Shown in pieces: positions 47,991-56,216 of a DNA stretch of 64,000 nucleotides. Position 1 is the stretch's first letter, and every line of letters begins with the position of its first letter. The position numbers and the translations under genes are program-made. The notes below the pieces were generated by a model. That model worked only from the letters and a program-made list of their open reading frames with translations. It did not search any database and had not been told where the DNA came from. The stretch covers positions 1 through 64,000 of the forward strand of contig NZ_JAQWCQ010000013.1 of assembly GCF_028705895.1 (NCBI RefSeq), in the 5' to 3' direction. The stretch comes from Massilibacteroides sp. GTDB taxonomy: Bacteria; Bacteroidota; Bacteroidia; Bacteroidales; Tannerellaceae.

Positions 47991-48371
47991 TTATTTTATA
48001 ACAGGAAGTATCTCAATCCAGTAATCGTCCGGATCATTGATGAAGTATAATCCCATTGCTTCATTTTCGAAACAGACACATCCCATTTCTTTATGGTATT
48101 TGCGTACTTCGTCATAATCTCCTTCAACGCGATAGCATAGATGGCTCTCATTTTCTCCCAGTTCATAGGCTTCTTTATGATCGCGAAGCCAGGTTAGTTC
48201 TAACAGAAAACCTGTAGTTTCATCAGTGAGATAAACTAAAATAAAAGAGCCGTCTTTTGCTTCTTTTCTGCGGGCTTCTTTTAGTCCCAATGCCTTTTCA
48301 TAAAATGAGATACTTTTATCCAAATCAACCACATTGATGTTGAAATGATCAAAATGTCCTTTTATCTTCAT
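47991..48371 (-). CDS. VOC-family protein (glyoxalase/dioxygenase-like)
   Basis: 126 residues, one pair of beta-alpha-beta-beta-beta units. Metal ligand candidates are His in FDHFNINVVDLDKS, His in ESHLCYRV and Glu near the end (DPDDYWIEILP); this layout resembles lactoylglutathione lyase-like enzymes. Two nt separate it from the upstream MBL-fold gene, so the two are co-transcribed and may act in the same detoxification step. The substrate is not known. Confidence 0.85.
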   Translation of the reverse strand: MKIKGHFDHFNINVVDLDKSISFYEKALGLKEARRKEAKDGSFILVYLTDETTGFLLELTWLRDHKEAYELGENESHLCYRVEGDYDEVRKYHKEMGCVCFENEAMGLYFINDPDDYWIEILPVIK

Positions 48372-48373
48372 GA

Positions 48374-49096
48374 TTAAATATTTATTGATTGTCCTTTACT
48401 GGTGATGTGCGGATAGTGGCAACCGTTTTCCTTTGCGTATTCATTAAATGTTGCTATTTTTTCATAGGCTTCACCGAAATGCATCGGAAGAAGTGTTTTT
48501 ACCGGTATCCGTGTTATAAATTGTATCGCTCCTTTCATGAAATCCGTGCCTAAACGAGGGTCGATAGGAAACATGGCTACGTCTAATTGTCTGATCTCTT
48601 TTGCTACATCGTTAAGTTCACGTTCATAAAAGTCTTCTGCTTCTTTTATTTCTTCCGGTGTAGATTCATCTTTCCAATGCCAGTTATTCAAATCTCCGGC
48701 ATGGAAGATCGTTTTCCCTTCTGTCTCGATGTAAAATGAAATGCCTACATCGGTTGATCCAAATGCTTTTACATAAAGATTCTTGTCTTTATATTCTTCT
48801 CCTTTTGTAAGATAAAGACCTTCGCCGGCTCCGGCTTTCTGATTCTCTAAGATGTCTTTGGAGAAAATATATAGGATGTCTTTTCGTAGAGATTTCCATG
48901 CAAGGATATCCCGGTTGAAGTGATCCGGATGAAAATGCGAAGAAAAAACATATAAGGGTTTTTTGTCAGATAAAATGCGGTCGTGTATGATTCCACTTCG
49001 CGGTTTGTCGCCACTATCTTTGTAATAGTCGAAAATCAGGTTAAATTTCTCTGTTTCCAACAAATAGCAACTGTGATATATATAAGTAAGTTGCAT
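48374..49096 (-). CDS. MBL-fold metallo-hydrolase
   Basis: 240 residues. Metal-binding HxHxDH is seen as HFHPDH, with a further His in IFHAGDLNNWHW and a C-terminal MHFGEAY. This resembles the UlaG-like branch of the metallo-beta-lactamase fold. Co-transcribed with the VOC gene behind it. Its promoter overlaps the 3' end of the APC permease gene. Confidence 0.87.
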   Translation of the reverse strand: MQLTYIYHSCYLLETEKFNLIFDYYKDSGDKPRSGIIHDRILSDKKPLYVFSSHFHPDHFNRDILAWKSLRKDILYIFSKDILENQKAGAGEGLYLTKGEEYKDKNLYVKAFGSTDVGISFYIETEGKTIFHAGDLNNWHWKDESTPEEIKEAEDFYERELNDVAKEIRQLDVAMFPIDPRLGTDFMKGAIQFITRIPVKTLLPMHFGEAYEKIATFNEYAKENGCHYPHITSKGQSINI

Positions 49097-49116
49097 AGGT
49101 TTCTTTATTTATATGT

Positions 49117-49147
49117 CAAAGATACGATTTTCTTACTTCACGTTCAA
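49117..49147 (-). promoter_or_regulatory. Promoter of the MBL/VOC operon
   Basis: On the minus strand TTG (49145-49147), 20 bp, then exact TATCTTTG (49117-49124). The -33 element lies inside the last codons of the permease gene, and transcription starts just before the MBL start codon. Confidence 0.7.
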
Positions 49148-50578
49148 TTTACTGTGTTTAGATCCGTAGAAAATATAGAGAACAAGGCCTATCAACATCC
49201 AAACAATCAGCCGTAACCAAGTGTCAAAAGGAAGAGCAATCATTTGCGCGATACAAATAAGAGCTCCTGCGATGGGGACGAAAGGAACCCACGGTGTTTT
49301 AAATGGCCGGTTGATGTTCGGTTGTTGTTTTCTTAATACGAGAACAGAAATACATACGATCGTAAAAGCCATTAATGTGCCGATAGAAACCAATTCCCCC
49401 AGAATGTTTATCGGAAATAGTCCGGCTATTATGGCAGAAATACTTCCGGTTATAATTGTTGTAATATGTGGTGTTTTATGTTTGGAATGAACCTTGGAAA
49501 AGATTGGAGGTAATAAGCCGTCTTTCGACATGGAATAAAAAATACGACTTTGCCCTAAAAGCATTACTAATACGACAGAGCTTAATCCGGCAATAGCTCC
49601 GATTTTTATAAACGATGCTAACCAGGCAAGTCCTTCACTTGTCCGATCAATTGCCAAAGCTATAGGTGCAGGTACATTTAATTCCGTATAATGTACGATT
49701 CCGGTAAGTACAGCAGTCACCAATATGTATAATACCGTACAGATTAATAAAGAGCCTAATATTCCTTTCGGCATGTCTTTTTGTGGGTTTTTAGTTTCCT
49801 GAGCAACTGTTGAGACCGCATCAAAACCGATATAAGCAAAGAAAATGACACCGGCACCGGTTAAAATTCCCGACCAGCCGAACTCTCCGAATTTTCCTGT
49901 GTTTTCCGGAATGTAAGGAACCCAGTTTTCCGTATTGACATAAGCAATACCAAAACCAATAAATAACAAGATGACGGCTAACTTAATCACGACAATAAAA
50001 TCGTTTGCTGAAGCCGACTCTTTGATTCCGACAATGAGTAAAGAGGTTACGATTAGAACGATAAACATGGCCGGGAAATTGATGATACTACCCGTCATAA
50101 TCCAACCTTCTCCTGCTATATGATCGAATGGGGCATGTGCAAGATATGCCGGGATATGTATCCCAAAATCCGCTAAGAAACTAACCACATAGCCCGACCA
50201 ACCAACAGATACTGTAGCTGAGGCAAATAAATATTCAAGAATTAAATCCCAGCCAATAAACCAGGCGATGAATTCACCTAATGAGGCATAGCTATATGAA
50301 TAAGCACTACCCGACACCGGAATCATGGCAGCAAACTCTGCGTAACATAGACCCGCCATAACACACCCTAAAGCCGAAATAATAAAAGAAATAGTAAGAG
50401 CAGGACCTGCATGATTTGCGGCCGCTGTACCCGTAAGAACAAAAATACCAGTACCAATAATACAACCGATTCCTAAAGCTATCAGATTTGTTGCAGTTAA
50501 CGTTCTCTTAAGTTCGTTGTTTTTACTATTATCAACTAAATCTTCAACATTCTTAATCCTAAACCAATCTGATCTCAT
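49133..50578 (-). CDS. APC-superfamily amino acid permease
   Basis: 481 residues from the ATG at 50578; the frame opens 24 nt earlier at a TTG that is unlikely to be used. About 12 membrane segments, with the APC signature LIALGIGCIIGTGIFVLTGTAA at the N-terminus and a conserved IFFAYIGFDAVSTVAQETKNPQKDMPKGI loop. This fits the cationic amino acid/YfnA-like permeases. The specificity is not visible. No clear promoter was found in the gap upstream. Confidence 0.9.
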   Translation of the reverse strand: MRSDWFRIKNVEDLVDNSKNNELKRTLTATNLIALGIGCIIGTGIFVLTGTAAANHAGPALTISFIISALGCVMAGLCYAEFAAMIPVSGSAYSYSYASLGEFIAWFIGWDLILEYLFASATVSVGWSGYVVSFLADFGIHIPAYLAHAPFDHIAGEGWIMTGSIINFPAMFIVLIVTSLLIVGIKESASANDFIVVIKLAVILLFIGFGIAYVNTENWVPYIPENTGKFGEFGWSGILTGAGVIFFAYIGFDAVSTVAQETKNPQKDMPKGILGSLLICTVLYILVTAVLTGIVHYTELNVPAPIALAIDRTSEGLAWLASFIKIGAIAGLSSVVLVMLLGQSRIFYSMSKDGLLPPIFSKVHSKHKTPHITTIITGSISAIIAGLFPINILGELVSIGTLMAFTIVCISVLVLRKQQPNINRPFKTPWVPFVPIAGALICIAQMIALPFDTWLRLIVWMLIGLVLYIFYGSKHSKLNVK

Positions 50579-51000
50579 AAGTGTAATGTCTTTTTTATAC
50601 AAAGAAAATGATTTTTGATAAAAATATGCTATTTTGAGTTTTGTTTTTCTGTTTTGGTGTTTATTTGTTCTGTTTATTCGCTTTTTGCTTACTATGAGGA
50701 TTTGAAATGCTTTGTCTTTCTATTCTGTATGTAAATTTATAATACCCCTAATTGTTCATTCTTTCCCAACTATGCAGTAACGTCGTTTGAGAATTGTAGA
50801 AAACTTCTTTTTGTACATCAATGGATCACTAATAGAATAAACAATGATGAGGGGGTATAACAGCTATTCCTTTTTTTCTAATTTGTTATTATTATAATAT
50901 GTGATTGGAATAATAGCTTTTTGCTGTACTGCTTGCGTAAATTTGCTTAATAGGCGGATGATAGCTTTTTTATGTGATACTAATATTATTGTTTATTATT
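50579..51000. other. Divergent region between APC permease and serine recombinase
   Basis: A 422-bp AT-rich gap. It holds a likely recombinase -7 box (TAAATTTG, 50938-50945) and three related short repeats near 50862-50971. Otherwise no gene is seen. Confidence 0.5.
50862..50971. repeat. Three related repeats upstream of the recombinase gene
   Basis: GGAATAATAGCTTTTT (50907-50922) is repeated directly as GGATGATAGCTTTTTT (50957-50971), and its first part occurs inverted as AGCTATTCC (50862-50870). They flank the TAAATTTG box and could be recombinase binding sites used for autoregulation. Confidence 0.4.
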
Positions 51001-51837
51001 ATGATTTATGGTTATGTAAGAGTCAGTACTGACAAGCAGACCGTTGAGAACCAACGGTATGAAATTAATGAGTTTGTCAAGAAAGAGGAGATTGGAATAG
51101 ATTCCTGGATAGAGGAAACTGTTTCAGGGAGTAAGGAAGTAGATGAACGCAAACTGGGTTATGCTTTACAGCGAATGAATAAGGGTGATGTACTTATTTG
51201 TGCTGAGCTTTCTCGTTTGGGGCGTAATCTTTTAATGATTATGGGGCTTCTGAATCAATGTATGAGGCAAGGCATACAGGTGTGGACAATAAAAGATAAT
51301 TATAGACTGGGAAATGACATCAGCTCTAAGGTTCTGGCTTTTGCTTTTGGCTTGAGCGCAGAGATTGAGCGTAACCTGATCTCACAACGCACGAAAGAGG
51401 CACTTGCCAGAAGAAGGTCTGAAGGAAAGGTATTGGGAAGGCCGAAAGGTAGTCGTTCAAAAGTGCGTAAACTTACAGGCAAGGAGGGGACTATCGAGAA
51501 GTTGCTTGAACAGAAAATTTCGATCAGTATGATTGCCCGGAAATTGAAAGTTCATCGCTTGACGGTAACGTCTTTTATCAAAGACTTCCTGCTTGAAAAG
51601 AAAATTACCATCAATGGAAATACGCTTTATTTGGATGGCCGTATTTTTTTTCGACACAAGCGATCGTCGGGCATCTCAGAGTGGCAACCGGAGACTTCCA
51701 GCACTTTAGAAGCCTCAAATCACAGATTTCCATTGGGTATGATAAAGGAGAAGTTAGAAAGGCTGTGTCATATAAAAAATGATCCAAGTGTTTCTCAATT
51801 GTTGACAATTTGGCATTTAGGACATGACTCGGTATAA
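51001..51837 (+). CDS. Serine site-specific recombinase (invertase/resolvase family)
   Basis: 278 residues from the ATG at 51001. Catalytic Ser9 is in IYGYVRVSTDKQ; the second conserved block is ICAELSRLGRN, and the arm region ends in GRPKGSRSK, followed by a helix-turn-helix (ISMIARKLKVHRLTVTSFIKD, about residues 180-200). This is a small DNA-invertase type enzyme, like the promoter invertases of Bacteroides. A further 75 or so residues after the HTH match nothing recognised and are unusual for the group. It is the immediate upstream neighbour of the S-layer-like gene and the obvious candidate to invert that gene's promoter. Confidence 0.9.
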   Translation: MIYGYVRVSTDKQTVENQRYEINEFVKKEEIGIDSWIEETVSGSKEVDERKLGYALQRMNKGDVLICAELSRLGRNLLMIMGLLNQCMRQGIQVWTIKDNYRLGNDISSKVLAFAFGLSAEIERNLISQRTKEALARRRSEGKVLGRPKGSRSKVRKLTGKEGTIEKLLEQKISISMIARKLKVHRLTVTSFIKDFLLEKKITINGNTLYLDGRIFFRHKRSSGISEWQPETSSTLEASNHRFPLGMIKEKLERLCHIKNDPSVSQLLTIWHLGHDSV

Positions 51838-52249
51838 AGACTAATTACCCTTTCTGTTTATTAGAGGTTTAACCGTGATTACCTTTCTTTAGAGAAGGGG
51901 AGGAGGTGTTTTGTGTTTATTGAATAGCTCTCTTTTGTTAAAATGTGTCTGATCTTTAACGATTTATGGGCTTGCGTCTCACAAAATAAATAGACGTTTA
52001 TTTAGTCATAAATATCTTCCAAAAGAATGTCTGTAAAGAGACTCTTTCAGCAAGCCGAATTTTTAATTTAATACAGGTTAGGGGGAAATAATCAGGAATT
52101 AGTGTTTAGAACGGCTTGAAAAAACAAAAAACGAATACTTATTATGACCAATTAATATCATCAGCAAAGATATATATAAGATTAACATAACCAATACCTT
52201 TATACGATTTTTTATTTTATGCTAACGTATTCTTATCCATTGAATATCC

Positions 52250-52258
52250 TTTGCTATA
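52250..52258 (+). repeat. Left inverted repeat of the putative invertible promoter
   Basis: TTTGCTATA, reverse complement of the copy at 52331-52339. It lies within a 22-bp imperfect dyad (52240-52261, TTGnATA...TATnCAA) of the form expected for a serine recombinase crossover site. Confidence 0.5.
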
Positions 52259-52288
52259 CAAAAGTAAGACTTTTCACAACAAACTCAA
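52259..52288 (-). promoter_or_regulatory. Promoter pointing away from the S-layer gene (OFF orientation)
   Basis: On the minus strand TTTG (52285-52288), 18 bp, then exact TACTTTTG (52259-52266). It sits between the 9-bp inverted repeats; inversion would place it 70-80 bp before the S-layer start codon, facing it. Confidence 0.55.
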
Positions 52289-52330
52289 ATATCTTCTTTC
52301 GAAAACTGTATAATTTAATTGGTGGTATAA

Positions 52331-52339
52331 TATAGCAAA
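52331..52339 (-). repeat. Right inverted repeat of the putative invertible promoter
   Basis: TATAGCAAA, reverse complement of 52250-52258. It lies inside a dyad TATAAT (52326-52331) / ATTATA (52343-52348). Confidence 0.5.
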
Positions 52340-52416
52340 CTGATTATATCGCCTTAAAAGGCTGATTCTTTAGGACTTTTAATTAATACAGTTATTAATA
52401 ATAAATTAATTTGATT

Positions 52417-55400
52417 ATGAACAAGAAAATTTCTACTTTTTTAGTCGGCGCCCTGCTGACTGTAAGTGCTGGAGTTTTTGCACAAGCACCCGGACACGGT
52501 TTTGATTACCGCTCTCAGAGTGTGTTTAGTGCTGCATCAGTAGGTTCTGATATCTCTGAATTCGATCAAGATCAGTGGTATCAGATTAATGTAATAACAA
52601 AAGCGGAACAAGAGAGTGCGGACTATGGATTTTACAAGCCAACTCAATTAGGTTCCTGGATTTTTCTAGATGGTGAATGGTATTGGCAGTCGAACAAGCC
52701 GATTTCTCAATTTTCTGGACATGGACATGGACATGGACATTGGATAGATACTCCTGAACCGAGAACTTCATCTGAAGCTGAAGGTAAAGGTGAATGGGTA
52801 AAACGATTTGGATTTAATGTATGGCTTTTTAAACATACTGCATCAGGACCTGCTCCTTCTTCTCCAGAGTCTAATCAAGTGTTGATTCAAGAACGTTTGA
52901 CCACAGGCCAAATAATCCTGAAAGTTGTTGAAGCTGAAGACGCTCCTATAAATGCATCTTTGTGGAAAGTGGTTTCTGCTGACGATTCATTCAGTGGGAA
53001 GAATTTCACATTAATAAATAAGGAAACAAATCTTCCAATTGTTATCGACCTTGGTAAAACGGTTAAAGCTAACGACAATATAGATGTTGATGATGTTGTT
53101 GTTGGAAAAAAAGCTACTGTTTTAGAAGGTTGCTTAGAAAACTGGGCATGGTACACTACTGAAGCTACAGATGGAACATTTGACTTTGAAGATTTCTATA
53201 CATATGAAGGTGACAACGTATATGCACTTGGTAAGAAAGATAATGGTGAAGTTGTTGTAGTTAAATATGCAAAGGCTGTTGCCGGTTCACATGTTCAATT
53301 GTTGGAAAATAATCTCCAATTTAAGCCTGTTTTAGCAGCACCTATAAACTTAGATGCTAACGGTATCAATTCAATGGTTGATTTTCAGGATGCTGTTGAT
53401 GGTACATTCAAATTATCATTCAAAAATTCTGAACCAAAAGCTACTCCTTTCTTTGGAACAAAATTTGTCGCAAAAGATGCCGCTGATGATCTTTTAGATC
53501 CTGATTTTGTTAAAACTGTAACTACTGAAAACTTTGTAGTTTTGGAAAATGATGATAAATACCTTGCGGTTGATGCTGCATTCTATGAATCAGATCGGAA
53601 GCCGTCTTTAAGCAATCTGAAATTTGCTCTAACTACATTTGGAGATTTGCAAGAAGCGACTTCAGCTGCCTTTACAGATATTCTTGTTTCTGCTCGTTTT
53701 CAATACGCATTCTATTTCTACCCAAGCACTGAAACGTTGGATATCAAAGTAGCAAAAGGTGGTGTGGCTATTTATTCAGATGCAGACTATACAGCCGGTA
53801 ATAATTGGTCAAATGCGACTACATTAGAAAACGAAACAGTTGAAGATGCTTATGTAAGAATAGCTGATTCAAATGATGATAAATTATTGACCGCTGCTCC
53901 AAAAGAAATTAATGAAACATATCCTTCTCCGGGTTCTATTTTAACTACGATATCTTTCGAAGGAAGAAACTTCACATATGTAGAAGACTACAGAACAACA
54001 TTCAAGACTGGTTTGTATTTCATCAAGAACAAAGAAAACGGTAAATATTTAGTTGCGAACTTCAATGGTACATTCCAATGGGATGCTCCGGCAGAAGACC
54101 AAAACTACAATAATATGCCTGCTACTCAATGGGTAATTGATTCATTGACTTGTGGTATTGGTGAATTAGCTATCACTAACCGTGAATTTGGTGTAAAGGA
54201 TGAGCCACTTTTTAAAGGTCAACTTTATGAAAAAGATTATGTATTCTATGTTAATCCAACTGCTTCAGATGTTTTGGATCAAGCAGGTGAATATGAAATC
54301 GTTGCAGTAACAGACGAAGCAGCCTTAACTGATAAGAATCATGGTTATAAATATTTAGATGCAAATGAAATTGATTATACGCAGTATTATCTGCACTATA
54401 ACCAAAAGGTTAATAGTGATTTGTATTTGAATATTACGGATGAAAACTTCTTTGCTGCTGTTGAAGGTTTGAATTCTTCTTACGAATTGATTCCTGACGA
54501 GCCTGAAAAATTCGGTTATGTTGGAACAACAAAATTGAAAGAGCTGGAAAAGACAGCCTATACAATTAAAGTAAAAGATGTTAATCTGATTGATAACGAC
54601 AAGAACTTCATTGCATTGGTGGAAGAAGTAGGTAAACCAGCATATTATAAGGTAGTTGAAGCTAAGGATGCCACTAAATTCTATCTGAAATCAGATCAGG
54701 TACAAGGTGAAACTGAATATTATGTTCTTATTGATCTTCAGACACCATCTGTACAGGCTCACGTAGAAGATGGTACTGCTAAGTTGAATTATACAGACTT
54801 GGATAATAAACCAAATGACAGAGCTTCTGCATTTACATTGTCTGTTGATCCTCGTCCTAAATACTTATCAGTAGAAAACGGATCAGTAGTTAAGATCTAC
54901 CGTGAAAGAGGTACCGCAAAAGAATTCTTGTTTGAAGATGGACACAACCAAAGTAAAGTTAGTACTCTTAATGAATCATTTGGTTATCTTGGGGTAACAG
55001 CTGAAGGTTTGATCCCTGTGGGTGAAAACAGTACAACTGCAATCTATCTTGATTCAGTAGTAAACTCTAATCCTCACATGCCTCAATACTTGTTCGTATT
55101 AAGTCCGGATTCAGTAAAAGACGGAAAATGGCATGGAACAAAGGGTTATAACTATCTTGAAGATGCTTGTACACAGTGTATTAGTGATTATAATGGTTAC
55201 TTAGCTGGTCGTTTCTTAGTAAATTTGGAAGACTCAACAAAAACTACATACAAATTCCAGGACTACACACGATTTGGTTATGTAGAAGGAGTTCACCGCG
55301 TAGAAGGTGATAAGGAATACCTTTATATTGTAAAAGCCGGTAATACACTGGAATCATTGACTGAAAAATGGGGTGTTATAGAACCTAAAGCATTTGAAGA

Positions 55401-55923
55401 TTCAAAGATTTTTGATAAAAAAGTCTTAGATGGATCACATAAGAATTATGCATTCTCATTCCGTTTGACAGAAGATATAAAAGAAGCATTGAGTGAAAAT
55501 CCGATCTTGTTAGAATCTAATGGTCCTGAAGCTAAGATTGGAGGTTTTGAAGGTGGTTGGTTGAAAGTTCATAACAATGTCCCTGTAGTAGCTAAGATCA
55601 ACTACTCAACAACAGGTCATGACGATGAAAGTGCTACCATCAGCGAATTGATCAACCAGGCTCAGGTTCTTCATGTAACGACTACAGACGAACTTCCTGT
55701 TGCAAACAAAGACTTAAATGTAAACGATGTTCAAGTTATAGCTGGACAAGGTTCTGTAGTTATTTACAATGGCGCTAATAAGAGTGTAGTTGTAACTAAC
55801 ATTCTTGGTCAGACTATAGCAAGTACAGTGTTAACATCTGATGAAGTTTCTATCGTTGCTCCTAAGGGAATCGTGGTAGTTGCTGTTCAGGGTGAAAAAG
55901 CTGTAAAAGCAATCGTAAAATAA
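52417..55923 (+). CDS. Large secreted S-layer-like protein with C-terminal DUF6383-type domain
   Basis: 1168 residues from the ATG at 52417 (MNKKISTFLVGALLTVSAG); a TTG two codons earlier is not needed. Signal peptide cleaved near VFAQ. No enzyme motif is seen; the body is acidic, Asn/Asp/Lys-rich and beta-strand-like, with few Cys. The last 65 or so residues (GQGSVVIYNGANKSVVVTNILGQ to the end VKAIVK) resemble the DUF6383 domain and the beta-sandwich tails that sort proteins to the surface. At least four sites fit the phylum's O-glycosylation motif (DSL, DSV twice, DST). Best read as an S-layer glycoprotein whose promoter is switched by the neighbouring recombinase. Confidence 0.75.
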   Translation: MNKKISTFLVGALLTVSAGVFAQAPGHGFDYRSQSVFSAASVGSDISEFDQDQWYQINVITKAEQESADYGFYKPTQLGSWIFLDGEWYWQSNKPISQFSGHGHGHGHWIDTPEPRTSSEAEGKGEWVKRFGFNVWLFKHTASGPAPSSPESNQVLIQERLTTGQIILKVVEAEDAPINASLWKVVSADDSFSGKNFTLINKETNLPIVIDLGKTVKANDNIDVDDVVVGKKATVLEGCLENWAWYTTEATDGTFDFEDFYTYEGDNVYALGKKDNGEVVVVKYAKAVAGSHVQLLENNLQFKPVLAAPINLDANGINSMVDFQDAVDGTFKLSFKNSEPKATPFFGTKFVAKDAADDLLDPDFVKTVTTENFVVLENDDKYLAVDAAFYESDRKPSLSNLKFALTTFGDLQEATSAAFTDILVSARFQYAFYFYPSTETLDIKVAKGGVAIYSDADYTAGNNWSNATTLENETVEDAYVRIADSNDDKLLTAAPKEINETYPSPGSILTTISFEGRNFTYVEDYRTTFKTGLYFIKNKENGKYLVANFNGTFQWDAPAEDQNYNNMPATQWVIDSLTCGIGELAITNREFGVKDEPLFKGQLYEKDYVFYVNPTASDVLDQAGEYEIVAVTDEAALTDKNHGYKYLDANEIDYTQYYLHYNQKVNSDLYLNITDENFFAAVEGLNSSYELIPDEPEKFGYVGTTKLKELEKTAYTIKVKDVNLIDNDKNFIALVEEVGKPAYYKVVEAKDATKFYLKSDQVQGETEYYVLIDLQTPSVQAHVEDGTAKLNYTDLDNKPNDRASAFTLSVDPRPKYLSVENGSVVKIYRERGTAKEFLFEDGHNQSKVSTLNESFGYLGVTAEGLIPVGENSTTAIYLDSVVNSNPHMPQYLFVLSPDSVKDGKWHGTKGYNYLEDACTQCISDYNGYLAGRFLVNLEDSTKTTYKFQDYTRFGYVEGVHRVEGDKEYLYIVKAGNTLESLTEKWGVIEPKAFEDSKIFDKKVLDGSHKNYAFSFRLTEDIKEALSENPILLESNGPEAKIGGFEGGWLKVHNNVPVVAKINYSTTGHDDESATISELINQAQVLHVTTTDELPVANKDLNVNDVQVIAGQGSVVIYNGANKSVVVTNILGQTIASTVLTSDEVSIVAPKGIVVVAVQGEKAVKAIVK
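52717..52740 (+). repeat. Hexanucleotide tandem repeat in the S-layer-like gene
   Basis: Four perfect GGACAT units encode alternating Gly-His (HGHGHGH) about 100 residues into the protein. Unit changes would keep the frame, so length could vary without inactivation; the His run may bind metal. Confidence 0.7.
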
Positions 55924-55951
55924 AATAATTAATATTAGTAAAACACATGCA

Positions 55952-55973
55952 CTACCTCTTTTCGGAGAGGTAG
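55952..55973 (+). terminator. Hairpin in the 3' region of the S-layer-like gene
   Basis: CTACCTCT and AGAGGTAG form a perfect 8-bp stem with a 6-nt loop 28 nt past the stop codon. No T tract follows, so it is more likely a 3'-end stabiliser than a terminator. Confidence 0.5.
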
Positions 55974-56068
55974 TAAGTAACCTGCGAAGGAGAAAAAATG
56001 TGTTGTGTTAAAATAAAGTTATAATCCTCGGATAGCCTGTGAAGGTTGCCGATGCGTTAAAAAAGTTC

Positions 56069-56108
56069 GAAGAAGGGTGAGGTCTCAATGAGATTTCATC
56101 CTTCTTTT
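56069..56108 (+). terminator. Terminator of the S-layer-like gene
   Basis: AAGAAGG...CCTTCTT stem extended by TGA/TCA and GGTCTC/GAGATT (with G-U pairs), then TTTTG. It leaves a 3' untranslated region of about 185 nt that also contains the hairpin at 55952 and a short TCGG/CCGA stem near 56032-56052. Confidence 0.75.
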
Positions 56109-56162
56109 GTGTAATAAAGGATGTTATTAAATACTATCGAAGTGATAAAAAATGAATCTTGT

Positions 56163-56194
56163 TTTGTTCGCGTCCTTAAATGCCTATATCTTTG
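56163..56194 (+). promoter_or_regulatory. Promoter of the RluA-like gene
   Basis: TTTG (56163-56166), a 20-bp spacer, exact TATCTTTG (56187-56194). The transcript would start near 56200, which rules out the ATG at 56121 and selects 56217. Confidence 0.75.
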
Positions 56195-56216
56195 CGTTGA
56201 ATACATTAATATACAG

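Larger units (their letters stand above)
51838..52416. other. Non-coding region between recombinase and S-layer-like gene
   Basis: 579 bp with no convincing coding frame. It holds the inward-facing 9-bp repeats and reversed promoter described below, plus further dyads: AAATAAA/TTTATTT (51984-51990 and 51997-52003), AAAGAG-A-CTCTTT (52035-52047), GGCTTGC/GCAAGCC (51969-51975 and 52050-52056) and CAAGCCG/CGGCTTG (52051-52057 and 52112-52118). No promoter box of the TAnnTTTG type faces the S-layer gene. Confidence 0.7.

Noticed and set aside
52243-52258. Plus-strand promoter of the S-layer gene at TATCCTTTG
   Set aside because: Three bases separate TA and TTTG instead of two. The minus-strand box next to it is an exact match.
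52147-52323. ACCAATTAA/TTAATTGGT as the ends of the invertible segment
   Set aside because: Kept as an alternative only. The pair is not embedded in a wider dyad, and its right copy lies inside the better-placed TTTGCTATA/TATAGCAAA pair.
56121-56216. N-terminal extension of the RluA-like protein from the ATG at 56121
   Set aside because: The extension covers the gene's own promoter (TTTG-n20-TATCTTTG) and has no domain character.
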